Shown piece by piece: positions 28,131-36,815 of a stretch of DNA of 64,000 nucleotides; the stretch's first letter is position 1; every line of letters begins with the position of its first letter. Location: the NCBI RefSeq assembly GCF_003012745.1, contig NZ_PXYK01000001.1:186001-250000 (forward strand). The letters are read 5' to 3'. A program made the translations under genes and the position numbers. Origin of the DNA: Kumtagia ephedrae (lineage in GTDB: Bacteria > Pseudomonadota > Alphaproteobacteria > Rhizobiales > Rhizobiaceae). The notes beneath the pieces are model-generated. The model worked only from the letters and a program-made list of their open reading frames with translations. It searched no databases and had not been told where the DNA came from.

Positions 28131-29405
28131 TCAGGATGCGCCGCGTTGTACGGAAGCCTTGCCGGCATCCGCCATCAGGCGGTCGAGATGGCCGCGGATG
28201 TGGGCGGCCTCGGCCGCCGTGTTGGCGAGCGCGATGGCGCGGTCGAAGGCGACCCTGGCCTCGGCGTTGCGGCCGAGCTGCATCAAGAGATTGCCCTTCA
28301 CGCCGAAGAAATAGAAATAGCCGGAGAGCCGGTCGGCGAGCGGCTCGATGAGGTCGAGGGCGGCAGCCGGGCCGGCGATCTTGGAGACGGCGACGGCGCG
28401 GTTGAGCGTCACCACCGGCGACGGCTGCAACGCCTCCAGCGACCGGTAGAGCAGGTCGATCTGCGGCCAGTCGGTGTCTTCCGGCCGGGCGGCACGGGCG
28501 TGCAGAGCAGCGATCGCCGCCTGCACCTGATAGGCGCCGGGGCGGCGGTGGCGCATCGCCTTGTCGATCAGCGCAAGTCCTTCGGAGATGAGCGGCGCCT
28601 TCCACAAGCTGCGGTCCTGGTCCTCCAGCAGGATGGCGTTGCCGTCGCCGCCGAAGCGGGCGTCGGCGCGGGCATGCTGGATCAGCATCAGCGCCAGCAG
28701 CCCCATGATCTCCGGTTCGGTGGGAAACAGCCGTATCAGCAGCCTGCCGAGGCGGATCGCCTCCTCGCAGAGCGGCGCGCGCGCCCTCGCCTCGGCTGCT
28801 TCGGCCGAATAGCCTTCGTTGAAGACCAGGTAGACCATGGCAGCCACTGCGGCCAGGCGCTCGGCGCGCTCCACCGCGCCCGGCGTCTCGAACGGCACGC
28901 CGGCGCCGCCGATACGCCCCTTGGCGCGGGTGATGCGCTGCTCCATGGCGGCTTCCGAGACGAGGAAGGCGCGGGCGATCTGCCTGACCGACAGGCCGGA
29001 GACGATTCGGAGCGCCAGAGCGATCTGCTGGGTGGCCGGCAGGTCGGGATGGCAGCAGATGAACAACAGCCGAAGAATGTCGTCGCGGTAGTCGGCGCCG
29101 TCGAGCCGCTCGACCACCGAGGCCTCGGCGTCGTCGAGATCGGACAGTTTTTCCTCGTCCGGCAGCGCCGTCAGCCGCTTGTTGCGCCGCACCGCGTCGA
29201 CGCCGGCGTTGCGGCCGACGAAGATCAGCCAGGCGGCGGGATCGCGCGGCGGGCCGTTCTTCGGCCAGCTCTTCAACGCACGCAGGCACGCCTCCTGATA
29301 GGCCTCCTCGGCGGTGTCGAGGTCGCGGAAATAGCGCAGCAGCGCGCTGACCGCCTGCGGACGGGCGGAGGAAAGCGCGGCCTCGATCCACACCTGATCG
29401 GTCAT
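28131..29405 (-). CDS. ECF42-type sigma factor with C-terminal DUF6596/TPR extension
   Basis: 424 residues. Region sigma-2 lies in the first 80 residues (DTAEEAYQEACLRALKSWP, AAWLIFVGRNAGVDAVRR) and sigma-4 around 120-160 (LALRIVSGLSVRQIARAFLV). A long C-terminal extension of tetratricopeptide-like helices follows (SPVVTLNRAVAVSKIAGP), as in the ECF42 group, where it is needed for activity. It overlaps the DGPF/YCII gene by four bases; this neighbour is the ECF42 hallmark. No anti-sigma gene is present, as expected for the group. Confidence 0.93.
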   Translation of the reverse strand: MTDQVWIEAALSSARPQAVSALLRYFRDLDTAEEAYQEACLRALKSWPKNGPPRDPAAWLIFVGRNAGVDAVRRNKRLTALPDEEKLSDLDDAEASVVERLDGADYRDDILRLLFICCHPDLPATQQIALALRIVSGLSVRQIARAFLVSEAAMEQRITRAKGRIGGAGVPFETPGAVERAERLAAVAAMVYLVFNEGYSAEAAEARARAPLCEEAIRLGRLLIRLFPTEPEIMGLLALMLIQHARADARFGGDGNAILLEDQDRSLWKAPLISEGLALIDKAMRHRRPGAYQVQAAIAALHARAARPEDTDWPQIDLLYRSLEALQPSPVVTLNRAVAVSKIAGPAAALDLIEPLADRLSGYFYFFGVKGNLLMQLGRNAEARVAFDRAIALANTAAEAAHIRGHLDRLMADAGKASVQRGAS

Positions 29406-29776
29406 GTGTCAATTCCATTCTGGGCGAAGTAGCCCACCGGGCGGATCTCGTAGGAGCCGACGCCGGGATTGGCGGCGGCCAGTTCGCGGGCGAAGTCGAG
29501 CGCCGCGTCGAGCGACGGCATGTCGACCATGTAGAAGCCGAGCAGTTGCTCCTTGGTCTCGGCGAAGGGGCCGTCGATGACGATCGGCTCGTCCCTGGTC
29601 TTGCGCAGCGTCGTGGCCGCCGTGGTCGGCACCAGCCGGGCCACCGGACCGAGCCTACCCTGGCGGGCGACCTTCTCCTGCACCTTCATCAGGCGCCCCA
29701 TCACCATCTCGTCCTCCTGCTTCGACCAGGCGGAGGTCACGGCTTCGTCGTTGTAGCAGAGCACGGCGTAGAGCAT
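29402..29776 (-). CDS. YCII/DGPF domain protein
   Basis: 124 residues of the YCII-related fold. It contains the name-giving DGPF motif (IVIDGPFAETKEQLLGFYMV) and starts MLYAVLCYNDE. It is first in the sigma-factor operon, coupled to the sigma gene (ATGA). Such proteins are the usual targets of ECF42 factors; their chemistry is not established. Confidence 0.92.
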   Translation of the reverse strand: MLYAVLCYNDEAVTSAWSKQEDEMVMGRLMKVQEKVARQGRLGPVARLVPTTAATTLRKTRDEPIVIDGPFAETKEQLLGFYMVDMPSLDAALDFARELAAANPGVGSYEIRPVGYFAQNGIDT

Positions 29777-29797
29777 GGTTTCTTCCTTCGCTTCGAG

Positions 29798-29824
29798 GAC
29801 GCACCGGCGCGGGCGAGTCCGACA
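29798..29824 (-). promoter_or_regulatory. Candidate ECF42-dependent promoter
   Basis: On the minus strand TGTCGG (29824-29819) and CGTC (29801-29798) are 17 bases apart, 21 bases before the YCII start codon. From memory, ECF42 promoters have TGTCGA at -35 and a CG-rich -10, so this is a one-base variant. It implies the sigma factor transcribes its own operon. Confidence 0.5.
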
Positions 29825-29981
29825 GGATCGCGAAAATAATGCGGGTCGCGGCGCGATCCAACAGAGAACAGTCTGCGCTCTGTGGAGAGACGCTACCCGT
29901 GGAACACTCCTGACAGGCTCGACCGATCAGCGGTTGCAGGGTCGTTCGCAAATCGCCTAAACAGAGGCCGGGCGGGAAAGG

Positions 29982-31277
29982 ATGAAAAGATCCGCCGCCC
30001 GCATGAGCATCAGCCAGGCCTTTCCGAAATCCCCGATCGCGCGGGACTTTGTCGCGCCGCTGATCCTGACGCTGCGCCTGTTCGCCCGCTACTGGCCGCA
30101 ATTGATCCTGCTCGCCGCGCTCGGGCTGATCCTGCGCGACCTGCTGCTTTCCGCCGCCGTCTTCGCCGGCCTGAGAAACGCCATGGCCGGCATGGTGGTG
30201 CTGTCCTTCGTCGTGCTTTCAAAACTGGCGATCACCGTGCTGATGTTCCAGGCCCTGCGGCCCGACCTGCCGGCGGTGCGCCGGCTCGGCAGGACAGGTG
30301 ACGACGACGAGGCCGCCGCCGTCCGGACGCCGCGCCAGCAGGCGATGGCGACGGTGGCGATCGCCATCCTGCCGTTCTTCGCCTATTACGCCGCCTGGGG
30401 CTTTCTCGGCGACACCGTGCGCGAATATTCGCGGCTGGCGCTGTCGAAGGTGCCGTTCGGCGAGAGCGCGAATTTTCTCGACCTCCTGACGTCGCAGTTC
30501 CTGCTTGCCTCGATCGGCGCCTGCTGGATCGTGCGCTGGGCGGTCAAGCGCATCAACAGCCGCTCGCCCGCGCCACTCTGGTCCTTCCTGATCGTCGCCT
30601 GCGACGCGACCTGGATCTTCATCGGCCTCTACGCGCTGAGCGGCTGGAAGGACGAGCTGTTCCGCTGGATCGGCTCCGGCGGCCTGTTCGAGGCGCTGCC
30701 CAGCCTCCAGGGCGTCAGCGCCGGCCTGGTTGCGCCGGCCTGGGCGGCAGCCGACTTCGTGCCGGTCGAGCTGCGGGAGCCCGACCTGTGGACCAGTGCG
30801 CAAAGCCTGTTCTTCTACGCGCTGCTGCCGCTGGTGTGGCTGGTCATGGCGGCGATCATCTACGGCTACGACGCCGCGCCCGCCGCCCCGAAGCAGGAGA
30901 GACCGCCGGCGGACACCAGGCACGCCACGCTGCTCGGCTGGCTCCGCGATTTCCTGGCCCACTTCTTCGGCGACTACCGCAGCCGCTACATGCCGGTGCT
31001 GCGTTGCGTGCGCATGGCGCTCGGCGCCGGCCTGGGCCCACTGATCGCGCTGGTGCTCGGCTACAGGCTGATCGGCTGGATCGGCGCATGGCTGTGGGTC
31101 GCGGCGACGCGGCTGATCGGGGCGCACGAGCTTGCCGACTGGCAGCTGATCGCCGAGCCGATCGGCCTTGCGATCGGCAGCTTGGCCGATCTCGACGGCG
31201 GCATCCTGCTCGACCCGCTGCGCATCTGTCTGCTGGCGGCCGTGGTGGAGCGGGCGGTGGCAGGGAATAGGGAATAG
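29982..31277 (+). CDS. Polytopic membrane protein of unknown function
   Basis: 431 residues with about nine hydrophobic helices. A charged cytoplasmic loop is at about 105-115 (RTGDDDEAAAVRTPRQQ) and another at about 305-330. I recognise no family. The start is uncertain: ATG 29982 and ATG 30003 both precede helix one and neither has an ideal ribosome site. The last codons and the TAG stop lie in a 7-bp tandem repeat (31263-31314), so repeat-number changes would alter the C-terminus. It converges on three minus-strand genes for exported proteins. Confidence 0.7.
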   Translation: MKRSAARMSISQAFPKSPIARDFVAPLILTLRLFARYWPQLILLAALGLILRDLLLSAAVFAGLRNAMAGMVVLSFVVLSKLAITVLMFQALRPDLPAVRRLGRTGDDDEAAAVRTPRQQAMATVAIAILPFFAYYAAWGFLGDTVREYSRLALSKVPFGESANFLDLLTSQFLLASIGACWIVRWAVKRINSRSPAPLWSFLIVACDATWIFIGLYALSGWKDELFRWIGSGGLFEALPSLQGVSAGLVAPAWAAADFVPVELREPDLWTSAQSLFFYALLPLVWLVMAAIIYGYDAAPAAPKQERPPADTRHATLLGWLRDFLAHFFGDYRSRYMPVLRCVRMALGAGLGPLIALVLGYRLIGWIGAWLWVAATRLIGAHELADWQLIAEPIGLAIGSLADLDGGILLDPLRICLLAAVVERAVAGNRE

Positions 31278-31314
31278 GGAATAGGGGATAGGGGATAGGG
31301 GATAGGGGATAGGG
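31263..31314 (+). repeat. 7-bp G-rich tandem repeat overlapping a stop codon
   Basis: Three GGGAATA units followed by four GGGGATA units and a final GGG. Eight G-runs with 3-4 base gaps could fold as a G-quadruplex on the plus strand. The TAG stop (31275-31277) of the membrane-protein gene is made by the second and third units. Confidence 0.95.
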
Positions 31315-31350
31315 TGCTGCCGGGTTCGCATGCGGGCAAGCATTTTCCCC

Positions 31351-31935
31351 TTACTCCCCTACTCCCAGCTCTTCAAATCTCAGAAAATACGGCCTTCCGG
31401 CGGCGAGGCTGACCATCGGCTGCGCCTCGGCCAGGCTTTCCTTCGGCAAAACGAAACTTTCCGCGATCTCGACGCGCGTTCCCGCCTGCGGGCGTGTCAA
31501 GCTTACCGATCCGCAGGTCTCGGGGATGGCGACGTTGCGCTGCAAGCCACGCAGCTCCCGCGGCCGCATGAAGGAGGGCAGCCATCTGCGCCCTTCCGCG
31601 TCGGCCAGGGCGATGGTGCATGGAAGCCGCGCGAACGCATCGGGATCGCGGATCACCGCCTCGAACTCGACCAGCACCACGGCGCTGCCGTCCGGCCTGT
31701 CGACGACACGGGTCGACCGGAGCAGGCGCCAGTCGGCACCCGCATAGGAGGCGGACTGGCCGGCCTCCACGCGCCGCTCGACGAGATCGCTCACCCGCCA
31801 CCATTCGAGCGCCGTTTCCCAGGAATGCACGACCAGCGCCAGCGCGACGACGAAGGGCAGCGCCAGCAGGCTGAGGCGGCGGGTGCGGCGCGCGCCGGCG
31901 GAGATTGGAGCAAGGGCGGCGGCGCGCTCAGTCAT
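31351..31935 (-). CDS. Hypothetical membrane-anchored protein (third of three)
   Basis: 194 residues: a basic N-terminus, one membrane helix at about residues 22-40 (LSLLALPFVVALALVV), then an extracytoplasmic domain rich in beta strands (RVVDRPDGSAVVLVEFEAVI). No known domain is recognised. It overlaps the preceding gene's stop by eight bases, so it is translated with it. Probably forms a periplasmic set with its two upstream neighbours; the role is unknown. Confidence 0.75.
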   Translation of the reverse strand: MTERAAALAPISAGARRTRRLSLLALPFVVALALVVHSWETALEWWRVSDLVERRVEAGQSASYAGADWRLLRSTRVVDRPDGSAVVLVEFEAVIRDPDAFARLPCTIALADAEGRRWLPSFMRPRELRGLQRNVAIPETCGSVSLTRPQAGTRVEIAESFVLPKESLAEAQPMVSLAAGRPYFLRFEELGVGE

Positions 31936-32488
31936 CGGCCGTCAGCACGAGCTCGCCCTGCAGCGGGAGGGTGTCGATGCCGTCCATGTGAAACGCGAAT
32001 TCGGTGTCGAGCGGCGCGAACTCGGTGCGCGCGATCAGCACGGTGCCGCCCGCGAGCTGGTCCCGCGGCAGTTCGAACAGGATGAACCCGCGCTTCGGCA
32101 GGCCCGGCTCCAGGCGCTGCAGCGACAGCATGCCGGGATAGGTCGAGGGCCGCTTGCTGGCGACATAGCGTGCGCCGTTCGGCGCCCGCCAGCTCGCGGC
32201 GATGATCGAGACGCTCTCGGTCGTGGCCTCCGCCGAGACCTCGAGCAGGGCCCAGACGCCGTTGGTCGTCAGCGTCTGGCGTCGCCCATAGGCCTCGTAG
32301 ACGAGATCGCGGCCGAGGCGGACCGACTCGACGCGGATGTCGAACTGCCGTCCCGTCAGGCGCTCGCCGAGCTTGCCGGACACCGTGATGGGCCGCGTGA
32401 TGTCGGCATAGCCGGGCGCGGTGCGCTGCATCACGGCAAGCGCAAGGACCGCCAGCACCAGGGCGGCGGCCGGCTTCAGGATGCTCAT
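31928..32488 (-). CDS. Hypothetical exported protein (second of three)
   Basis: 186 residues. The N-terminus MSILKPAAALVLAVLALAVM is a signal peptide or anchor. The rest is beta-rich (VWALLEVSAEATTESVSIIA, FILFELPRDQLAGGTVLIAR), suggesting an immunoglobulin-like DUF4352-type fold, a structural guess. ATG 32488 overlaps the upstream stop (ATGA). Confidence 0.75.
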   Translation of the reverse strand: MSILKPAAALVLAVLALAVMQRTAPGYADITRPITVSGKLGERLTGRQFDIRVESVRLGRDLVYEAYGRRQTLTTNGVWALLEVSAEATTESVSIIAASWRAPNGARYVASKRPSTYPGMLSLQRLEPGLPKRGFILFELPRDQLAGGTVLIARTEFAPLDTEFAFHMDGIDTLPLQGELVLTADD

Positions 32489-33066
32489 TGCGCCGCCACC
32501 GTCTTGACCGGCAGGTCGACCGCCGCCGCCGGATCGGCCGGGAACCAGCCGGGCGCGCCGTAAAGGTTGTCGCGGCGCTTGTAAAGCTGACCGGCGAAGG
32601 TCACGCGCAGGGTTTGCGGCACCGCCCTGCCCTCGGGCCATTTCCAGGCCGCCACCACGTCCTCCGGCATGTCGGGATGCAGATCGAAGACCATGGCGCC
32701 GTCACGCGCGAGCAGATAGGTGGGAGCTTCCAGGCCGTCCGCGGGAAGATCGAGCGAGGCGACGCTCACATAGGCGTTGCTCGACGCCGCCGACAGGTTG
32801 GTGAAGCGCAGGCGCACGAAGAGCAGGTTCTGCCGGTCGAGGTAGCCGGCGGCTTTCGCGTCGGCCGGCTTGAAGCCGGCGCCGGTCGCCGCAACGCGCC
32901 AGCGCCCGGTATCGACCTCCTCGCCCGCACCGACGATCTTCAGCGGTGCCGGCTGCGACGCCGCCATCACCGCCAGTCCCAGCGAGAGGCCTGCCGCGAC
33001 CGACGCACCCAGTCCGGCGACGATCCACGAAACGGTGCGCCGCTTGAGAGCCGAGAATCCGCTCAT
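32485..33066 (-). CDS. Hypothetical membrane-anchored protein (first of three)
   Basis: 193 residues. One membrane helix at about 12-36 (VSWIVAGLGASVAAGLSLGLAVM) with a positive N-terminus, then a beta-rich periplasmic domain (LLFVRLRFTNLSAASSNAYV). It is the first gene of a coupled three-gene operon whose products all have one N-terminal hydrophobic segment. Function unknown; the convergent polytopic protein at 29982 may belong to the same system. Confidence 0.75.
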   Translation of the reverse strand: MSGFSALKRRTVSWIVAGLGASVAAGLSLGLAVMAASQPAPLKIVGAGEEVDTGRWRVAATGAGFKPADAKAAGYLDRQNLLFVRLRFTNLSAASSNAYVSVASLDLPADGLEAPTYLLARDGAMVFDLHPDMPEDVVAAWKWPEGRAVPQTLRVTFAGQLYKRRDNLYGAPGWFPADPAAAVDLPVKTVAAQ

Positions 33067-33224
33067 GCCAGGCTGTCTAGCATCGTCTGGGACGGTCGGC
33101 CACCCGCTGCAATCGTCAGTTGCCCTGCCTCCTGCCGCCGACTGACATGCGTGGTGGCGGCGGCGCGCACGGTAGCGACAGGCAAGTTTGCTCTTTCCTT
33201 GAGGCCGGCAGTCGCTAAGAGACG

Positions 33225-34031
33225 ATGTTCAGCACGGCATCAGCGGCGGCGGACATTCCCATGGGCACATCGCACCTCTTCGATCTCAGCGGCCGCAAGG
33301 CCATCGTCACCGGCGCCAGCCGCGGGCTGGGACAGGCGATAGCGGAGGCGCTGGCGTCGGCCGGCGCCGAGATCGCGATCAGCGCGCGCGACGTCGCCTC
33401 GCTCGAGGAGACCCGCGGCCGCATCGAGGCGGCGGGCGGCAAGGCCGAAGGATTTGCGCTCGACGTGCGCGATGCGATGGCCTGCGGCGAGGCGATCGCG
33501 GCGGCAGCGGATGCGCTCGGCGGGCTGGACATCCTCATCAACAATGCCGGCTACGAGGAAATCCGCCCGTCGCTGGAGGTCGACGAGGCGTTGTGGGAGC
33601 GGATCGTCTCCACCAATCTGAAGGGCGCCTTCTTCTGCGCGCAGGCGGCGGCGCGCAGAATGGCGCAGCACAAGCGCGGCGCCATCGTCAATCTCTGCTC
33701 GCTCACCTCCTATGTCGGCGTGCCGACGGCCGTGCCATACGGCTCGTCGAAGACCGGCCTGCTGGGGATGACCCGCGCGCTCGCCGTCGAATGGGCGCCG
33801 CTCGGCATCCGCGTCAATGCCATCGCGCCGGGTTATTTCCGCACCGCCATGACGGATGTGTTCTACGAGGACGAGGCCTGGCAGGAACGCATGCTGGCCA
33901 GGATTCCGCAGCAGCGCTTCGGAAAGATGGAGGACGTGGCCGGCTCCGTGCTGTTCCTGGCGAGCGACGCGTCGGCCTATGTGACCGGCCACTGCATCCC
34001 GGTCGACGGCGGCTTCCTGGCTTCGATCTGA
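33225..34031 (+). CDS. Short-chain dehydrogenase/reductase
   Basis: 268 residues, classical SDR: NAD(P) site TGASRGLG, NNAG, catalytic Ser in CSLTSYVGV and YGSSK, and the C-terminal GHCIPVDGGF. It resembles gluconate 5-dehydrogenase-type sugar or polyol dehydrogenases. ATG 33261, just before FDLSGRKAIVTG, is an equally good start and would remove 12 residues. It lies 123 bases before a polyamine-type importer and may act on the same imported compound (inference). Confidence 0.88.
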   Translation: MFSTASAAADIPMGTSHLFDLSGRKAIVTGASRGLGQAIAEALASAGAEIAISARDVASLEETRGRIEAAGGKAEGFALDVRDAMACGEAIAAAADALGGLDILINNAGYEEIRPSLEVDEALWERIVSTNLKGAFFCAQAAARRMAQHKRGAIVNLCSLTSYVGVPTAVPYGSSKTGLLGMTRALAVEWAPLGIRVNAIAPGYFRTAMTDVFYEDEAWQERMLARIPQQRFGKMEDVAGSVLFLASDASAYVTGHCIPVDGGFLASI

Positions 34032-34105
34032 CGCGGCGAAAATGTCGCTTCCTTGTGAAAGCCAGCCGGGCGAAAGCCGCTTGCCCTGCCGATTTGTATA
34101 TGGTT

Positions 34106-34113
34106 GTCTATAC
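34106..34113. promoter_or_regulatory. HutC-type GntR operator upstream of the importer operon
   Basis: GTCTATAC fits the HutC-subfamily core GTMTAKAC (established consensus), embedded in TTGTCTATACCA; an imperfect second site, GTATATGG, lies 12 bases earlier. It is 42 bases before the importer ATPase start. The HutC-type regulator encoded at 41092 in the same gene set is the obvious ligand. Confidence 0.55.
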
Positions 34114-34154
34114 CACTGAAGGCCTCGTGAACGACGCGGCCCAAGGGGAACGGA

Positions 34155-35300
34155 ATGCGACATGTTGGCGGGGAAGCCGTGGCTGCAGGGACGGCCGCCG
34201 AAGCGGCGGTCGCGGTGTCCGTCCAGAACGTGAGCATGAACTATGACGGTTTTCTCGCCGTCGACGACGCCTCCTTCGACCTGCCCAAAGGCAAGTTCCT
34301 CACCATTCTCGGCCCCTCCGGCTCCGGCAAGACGACGCTGCTGCGGCTGATCGCCGGCTTCCAGCGGCCGACGAGCGGCGAGATCGTCATCAATGGCGAG
34401 AAGGTCAGCGCCGTGCCGCCGCACAGGCGCTCGATCGGCATGGTGTTCCAACGACTGGCGCTTTTCCCGCATATGACGGCGGCGGAAAACGTCGCCTTTC
34501 CGCTGAAGATGCGGCGCCATGATGCACGCGGCATACCGGAGAAGGTGGAGCGCTATCTCGAGCTGGTGAAGCTCCACGGGCTGGGGGCGCGTCGGGTGCA
34601 TGAGCTGTCCGGCGGCCAGCAGCAGCGGGTGGCGATTGCGCGGGCGCTGGTGTTCGAGCCCGACCTGCTGCTGCTCGACGAGCCGCTCGCCGCTCTCGAC
34701 CGCAAGCTGCGGGAGGAGATGCAGCTCGAATTCCGGCGCATCCAGCGTGAGCTCGGCGTGACCACGATCAACGTCACCCACGACCAGCGCGAGGCGCTGG
34801 TGGTCTCCGACGAGATCATCGTCATGGAGGGCGGCAGGATCCAGCAGAAGGCGCGGCCGGCGGAAACCTATCGGCAGCCATCCAACGCCTTCGTCGCCAA
34901 CTTCATCGGCGTCACCAACTTCATTCGCGGCAAGGTCCGCCTGGTCGCCGGCCACGAGGTGATGCTGGAGCAAGGCGGCCTCGCCGTTTCCGGCGTGCTC
35001 GCCGACCAACGCCGGCAGCCCAAGGCGGGCGATACCGCCTCCGGCGCCATCCGCGCCGAGCAGATCCGCCTCTCGGCCGACAGCAAGAGCCTGTCGGAGC
35101 TCGACACGGTCGTGGAGGCGATCGTCGCCGATGCCATATTCGAAGGCGAGCGGGTGGTCTACGAGGCGCGGGTGGCGGCGCTCGGCGACGCCGTCATCCG
35201 CGTCTTCGACCATGACCCGGCCGGCCATACGGAATTCGAGCCGGGTGCCACAGTGCATCTCGGCTGGAATAGACGGGATGTCCTCGTGTTCAACGACTAG
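34155..35300 (+). CDS. ABC importer ATPase, PotA/FbpC type
   Basis: 381 residues. Walker A GPSGSGKTT, Q-loop in GMVFQRLALFP, signature ELSGGQQQRVAIARAL, Walker B LLLLDEPLAALD and switch His in VTHDQREAL; the C-terminal TOBE domain (about 290-375) marks the polyamine/opine importer family. AAGGGGA precedes ATG 34155. It energises the two permeases encoded downstream. The N-terminal 20 residues are poorly conserved, so the start could be later. Confidence 0.93.
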   Translation: MRHVGGEAVAAGTAAEAAVAVSVQNVSMNYDGFLAVDDASFDLPKGKFLTILGPSGSGKTTLLRLIAGFQRPTSGEIVINGEKVSAVPPHRRSIGMVFQRLALFPHMTAAENVAFPLKMRRHDARGIPEKVERYLELVKLHGLGARRVHELSGGQQQRVAIARALVFEPDLLLLDEPLAALDRKLREEMQLEFRRIQRELGVTTINVTHDQREALVVSDEIIVMEGGRIQQKARPAETYRQPSNAFVANFIGVTNFIRGKVRLVAGHEVMLEQGGLAVSGVLADQRRQPKAGDTASGAIRAEQIRLSADSKSLSELDTVVEAIVADAIFEGERVVYEARVAALGDAVIRVFDHDPAGHTEFEPGATVHLGWNRRDVLVFND

Positions 35301-35389
35301 GACCACCCGAGACTTCAACCGGACCGGCACCGCCGGATTCCGAGACATGCAAAGCCGGCACAACCGGCGAACCAGAGGAGAGAACGGAC

Positions 35390-36502
35390 ATGACAGGAAA
35401 ACTGCTTACTTTCGAACTCAATCGCAGGTGGCTTCTGCAAAGCGCCGCAGCCGCCGGCGCCGCCGCGGGGCTGTCGTCGCTGCCGCTCAGCCGCGCCTTC
35501 GCGCAGGAACCGGAAAAGCCCAAGGAGATCATCGTGCGCGCCTGGGGCGGCAGCTGGGTCGACAGCCTGAAGGCCGGCGTCTCCGACAGCTTTACCGCCA
35601 AGACCGGCATCGCTGTGCGCCACGACCTGACCGAGGACAACGAGATCCAGCCCAAGGTCTGGGCCGCCGTCGCCCAGGGGCGCGTGCCGCCGATCCACAT
35701 CAACTGGGACACCACGACCAACGCCACCAAATCCGCCCTGCGCGGCGTGACGGAAGACCTGTCCGACCTGCCCAACCTCAAGAACACCACGGAACTGGCG
35801 AAGCCGGTCGGGCTCGACGGCTACCCGATCGTCAACACCTATGGCTACGTCTACGTGCTGGCCTACCGGCCGGAGGCTTTCCCGGACGGCCCGCCGAAGT
35901 CCTGGAAGGCGCTGCTGGAGCCAAAATTCAAGGGCCGCATCGCACTCTACAATGACGGCATCGGCTTCCACTTCCCGGCGCAGGTGGCCGGCGGTGGCAA
36001 GCTGGAGGACATTCCCGGCAACATGCAGCCGGCCTGGGACTTCATCGCCGAGGTGAAGAAGCAGCAGCCGCTGCTGGGTGAGGACCCGGACTTCACCACC
36101 TGGTTCCAGAAGGGCGAGATCGACGCGGCCTGCACCATCTCGACCAATGCGCGCGAGGCCAAGAAGAACGGCATCGACGTCGCCTGGGTGGTGCCCGAGG
36201 AAGGCGCCAAGTTCGACACCGACGGGCTGTGGATCCCGAAGGGCCTGCCGGAGAACGAGCTCTACTGGGCCAAGCAGTACATCGACCATGCGCTGACGCC
36301 GGAAGCGCAGCAGGTCTGGCTCGACGGCCTCGGCCTGCCGGGTGTCGTGCCCGGGCTCAAGCCGCCGGCCGACCTGGTCGACGATCCGTCCTACCCGACC
36401 AAGGCGGCGGACTTCGACAAGCTCATCCGCATCTCGTCCAAGATCCAGGTCGAGAACGAGAGCGACTGGTTCGGCAAGTTCAAGGCGATCATGCAGGGCT
36501 GA
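35390..36502 (+). CDS. Periplasmic substrate-binding protein, polyamine/opine type
   Basis: 370 residues. An export signal of twin-arginine appearance (NRRWLLQSAAAAGAAAGLSS, cleavage near SRAFA) is followed by an extracellular solute-binding domain: IIVRAWGGSWVDSLKAGV, TYGYVYVLAYRPEAF, ALTPEAQQVWLDGLG. AGAGGAGAG precedes the ATG. Belongs with the ATPase before it and the permeases after it. The ligand is not predictable from sequence. Confidence 0.92.
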   Translation: MTGKLLTFELNRRWLLQSAAAAGAAAGLSSLPLSRAFAQEPEKPKEIIVRAWGGSWVDSLKAGVSDSFTAKTGIAVRHDLTEDNEIQPKVWAAVAQGRVPPIHINWDTTTNATKSALRGVTEDLSDLPNLKNTTELAKPVGLDGYPIVNTYGYVYVLAYRPEAFPDGPPKSWKALLEPKFKGRIALYNDGIGFHFPAQVAGGGKLEDIPGNMQPAWDFIAEVKKQQPLLGEDPDFTTWFQKGEIDAACTISTNAREAKKNGIDVAWVVPEEGAKFDTDGLWIPKGLPENELYWAKQYIDHALTPEAQQVWLDGLGLPGVVPGLKPPADLVDDPSYPTKAADFDKLIRISSKIQVENESDWFGKFKAIMQG

Positions 36503-36539
36503 TACCCCGACGGCCGTCATGATGGAGCACTTCACCCCC

Positions 36540-36815
36540 TCCGGCCCTTCGGGCCACCTCCCCCATCGAGGGGGAGGGTAATTGCATATGGCAACCGGCA
36601 AGGAATTCGGTGGCCTCACACCCCCACCCCTAACCCCTCCCCACAAGGGGGAGTGGGACTTTGCGGCCGCCATGCCGCGCGAAACCGTTGACGATTGGCG
36701 ACTGGCGGAGATGCCAGCTTGTCCCCCTCCCCCTTGTGGGAAGGGGCTAGGGGTGGGGGTAGGTTCATATGCGATTGCCCTGCATCGAAGGGGAGGAGGA
36801 TGGAGAATCTGGCGC
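36540..36815. repeat. Outer palindromic intergenic element enclosing a second one
   Basis: CACCTCCCCCATCGAGGGGGA...TTGCATATG on the left (about 36548-36590) and CATATGCGATTGCCC...GAAGGGGAGG on the right (about 36767-36806) are imperfect complements. The element at 36621-36759 lies between them, so two palindromes are nested. The remaining sequence to 36968 includes a third fragment, GCCGAGCGAAGCGAGGCGGG, also present in the element at 59571. No gene is visible in 36503-36968. Confidence 0.6.
36621..36759. repeat. Palindromic intergenic element, copy 1
   Basis: 38-base arms (36621-36658 and 36722-36759) match as inverted complements with about two or three mismatches; each contains CCCCCACCCCTA and CACAAGGGGGAG. 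The core begins TTGCGGCCGC and includes ATTGGCG, both shared with the copy at 41928. It lies within the ABC importer operon, between the binding-protein and permease genes. Confidence 0.9.

Noticed and set aside
31263-31314. CRISPR-like array
   Set aside because: Units are 7 bp with no spacers; it is a simple tandem repeat.
36621-36759. Insertion sequence or MITE with encoded transposase
   Set aside because: No transposase frame and no clear target duplication; kept only as a palindromic intergenic repeat.
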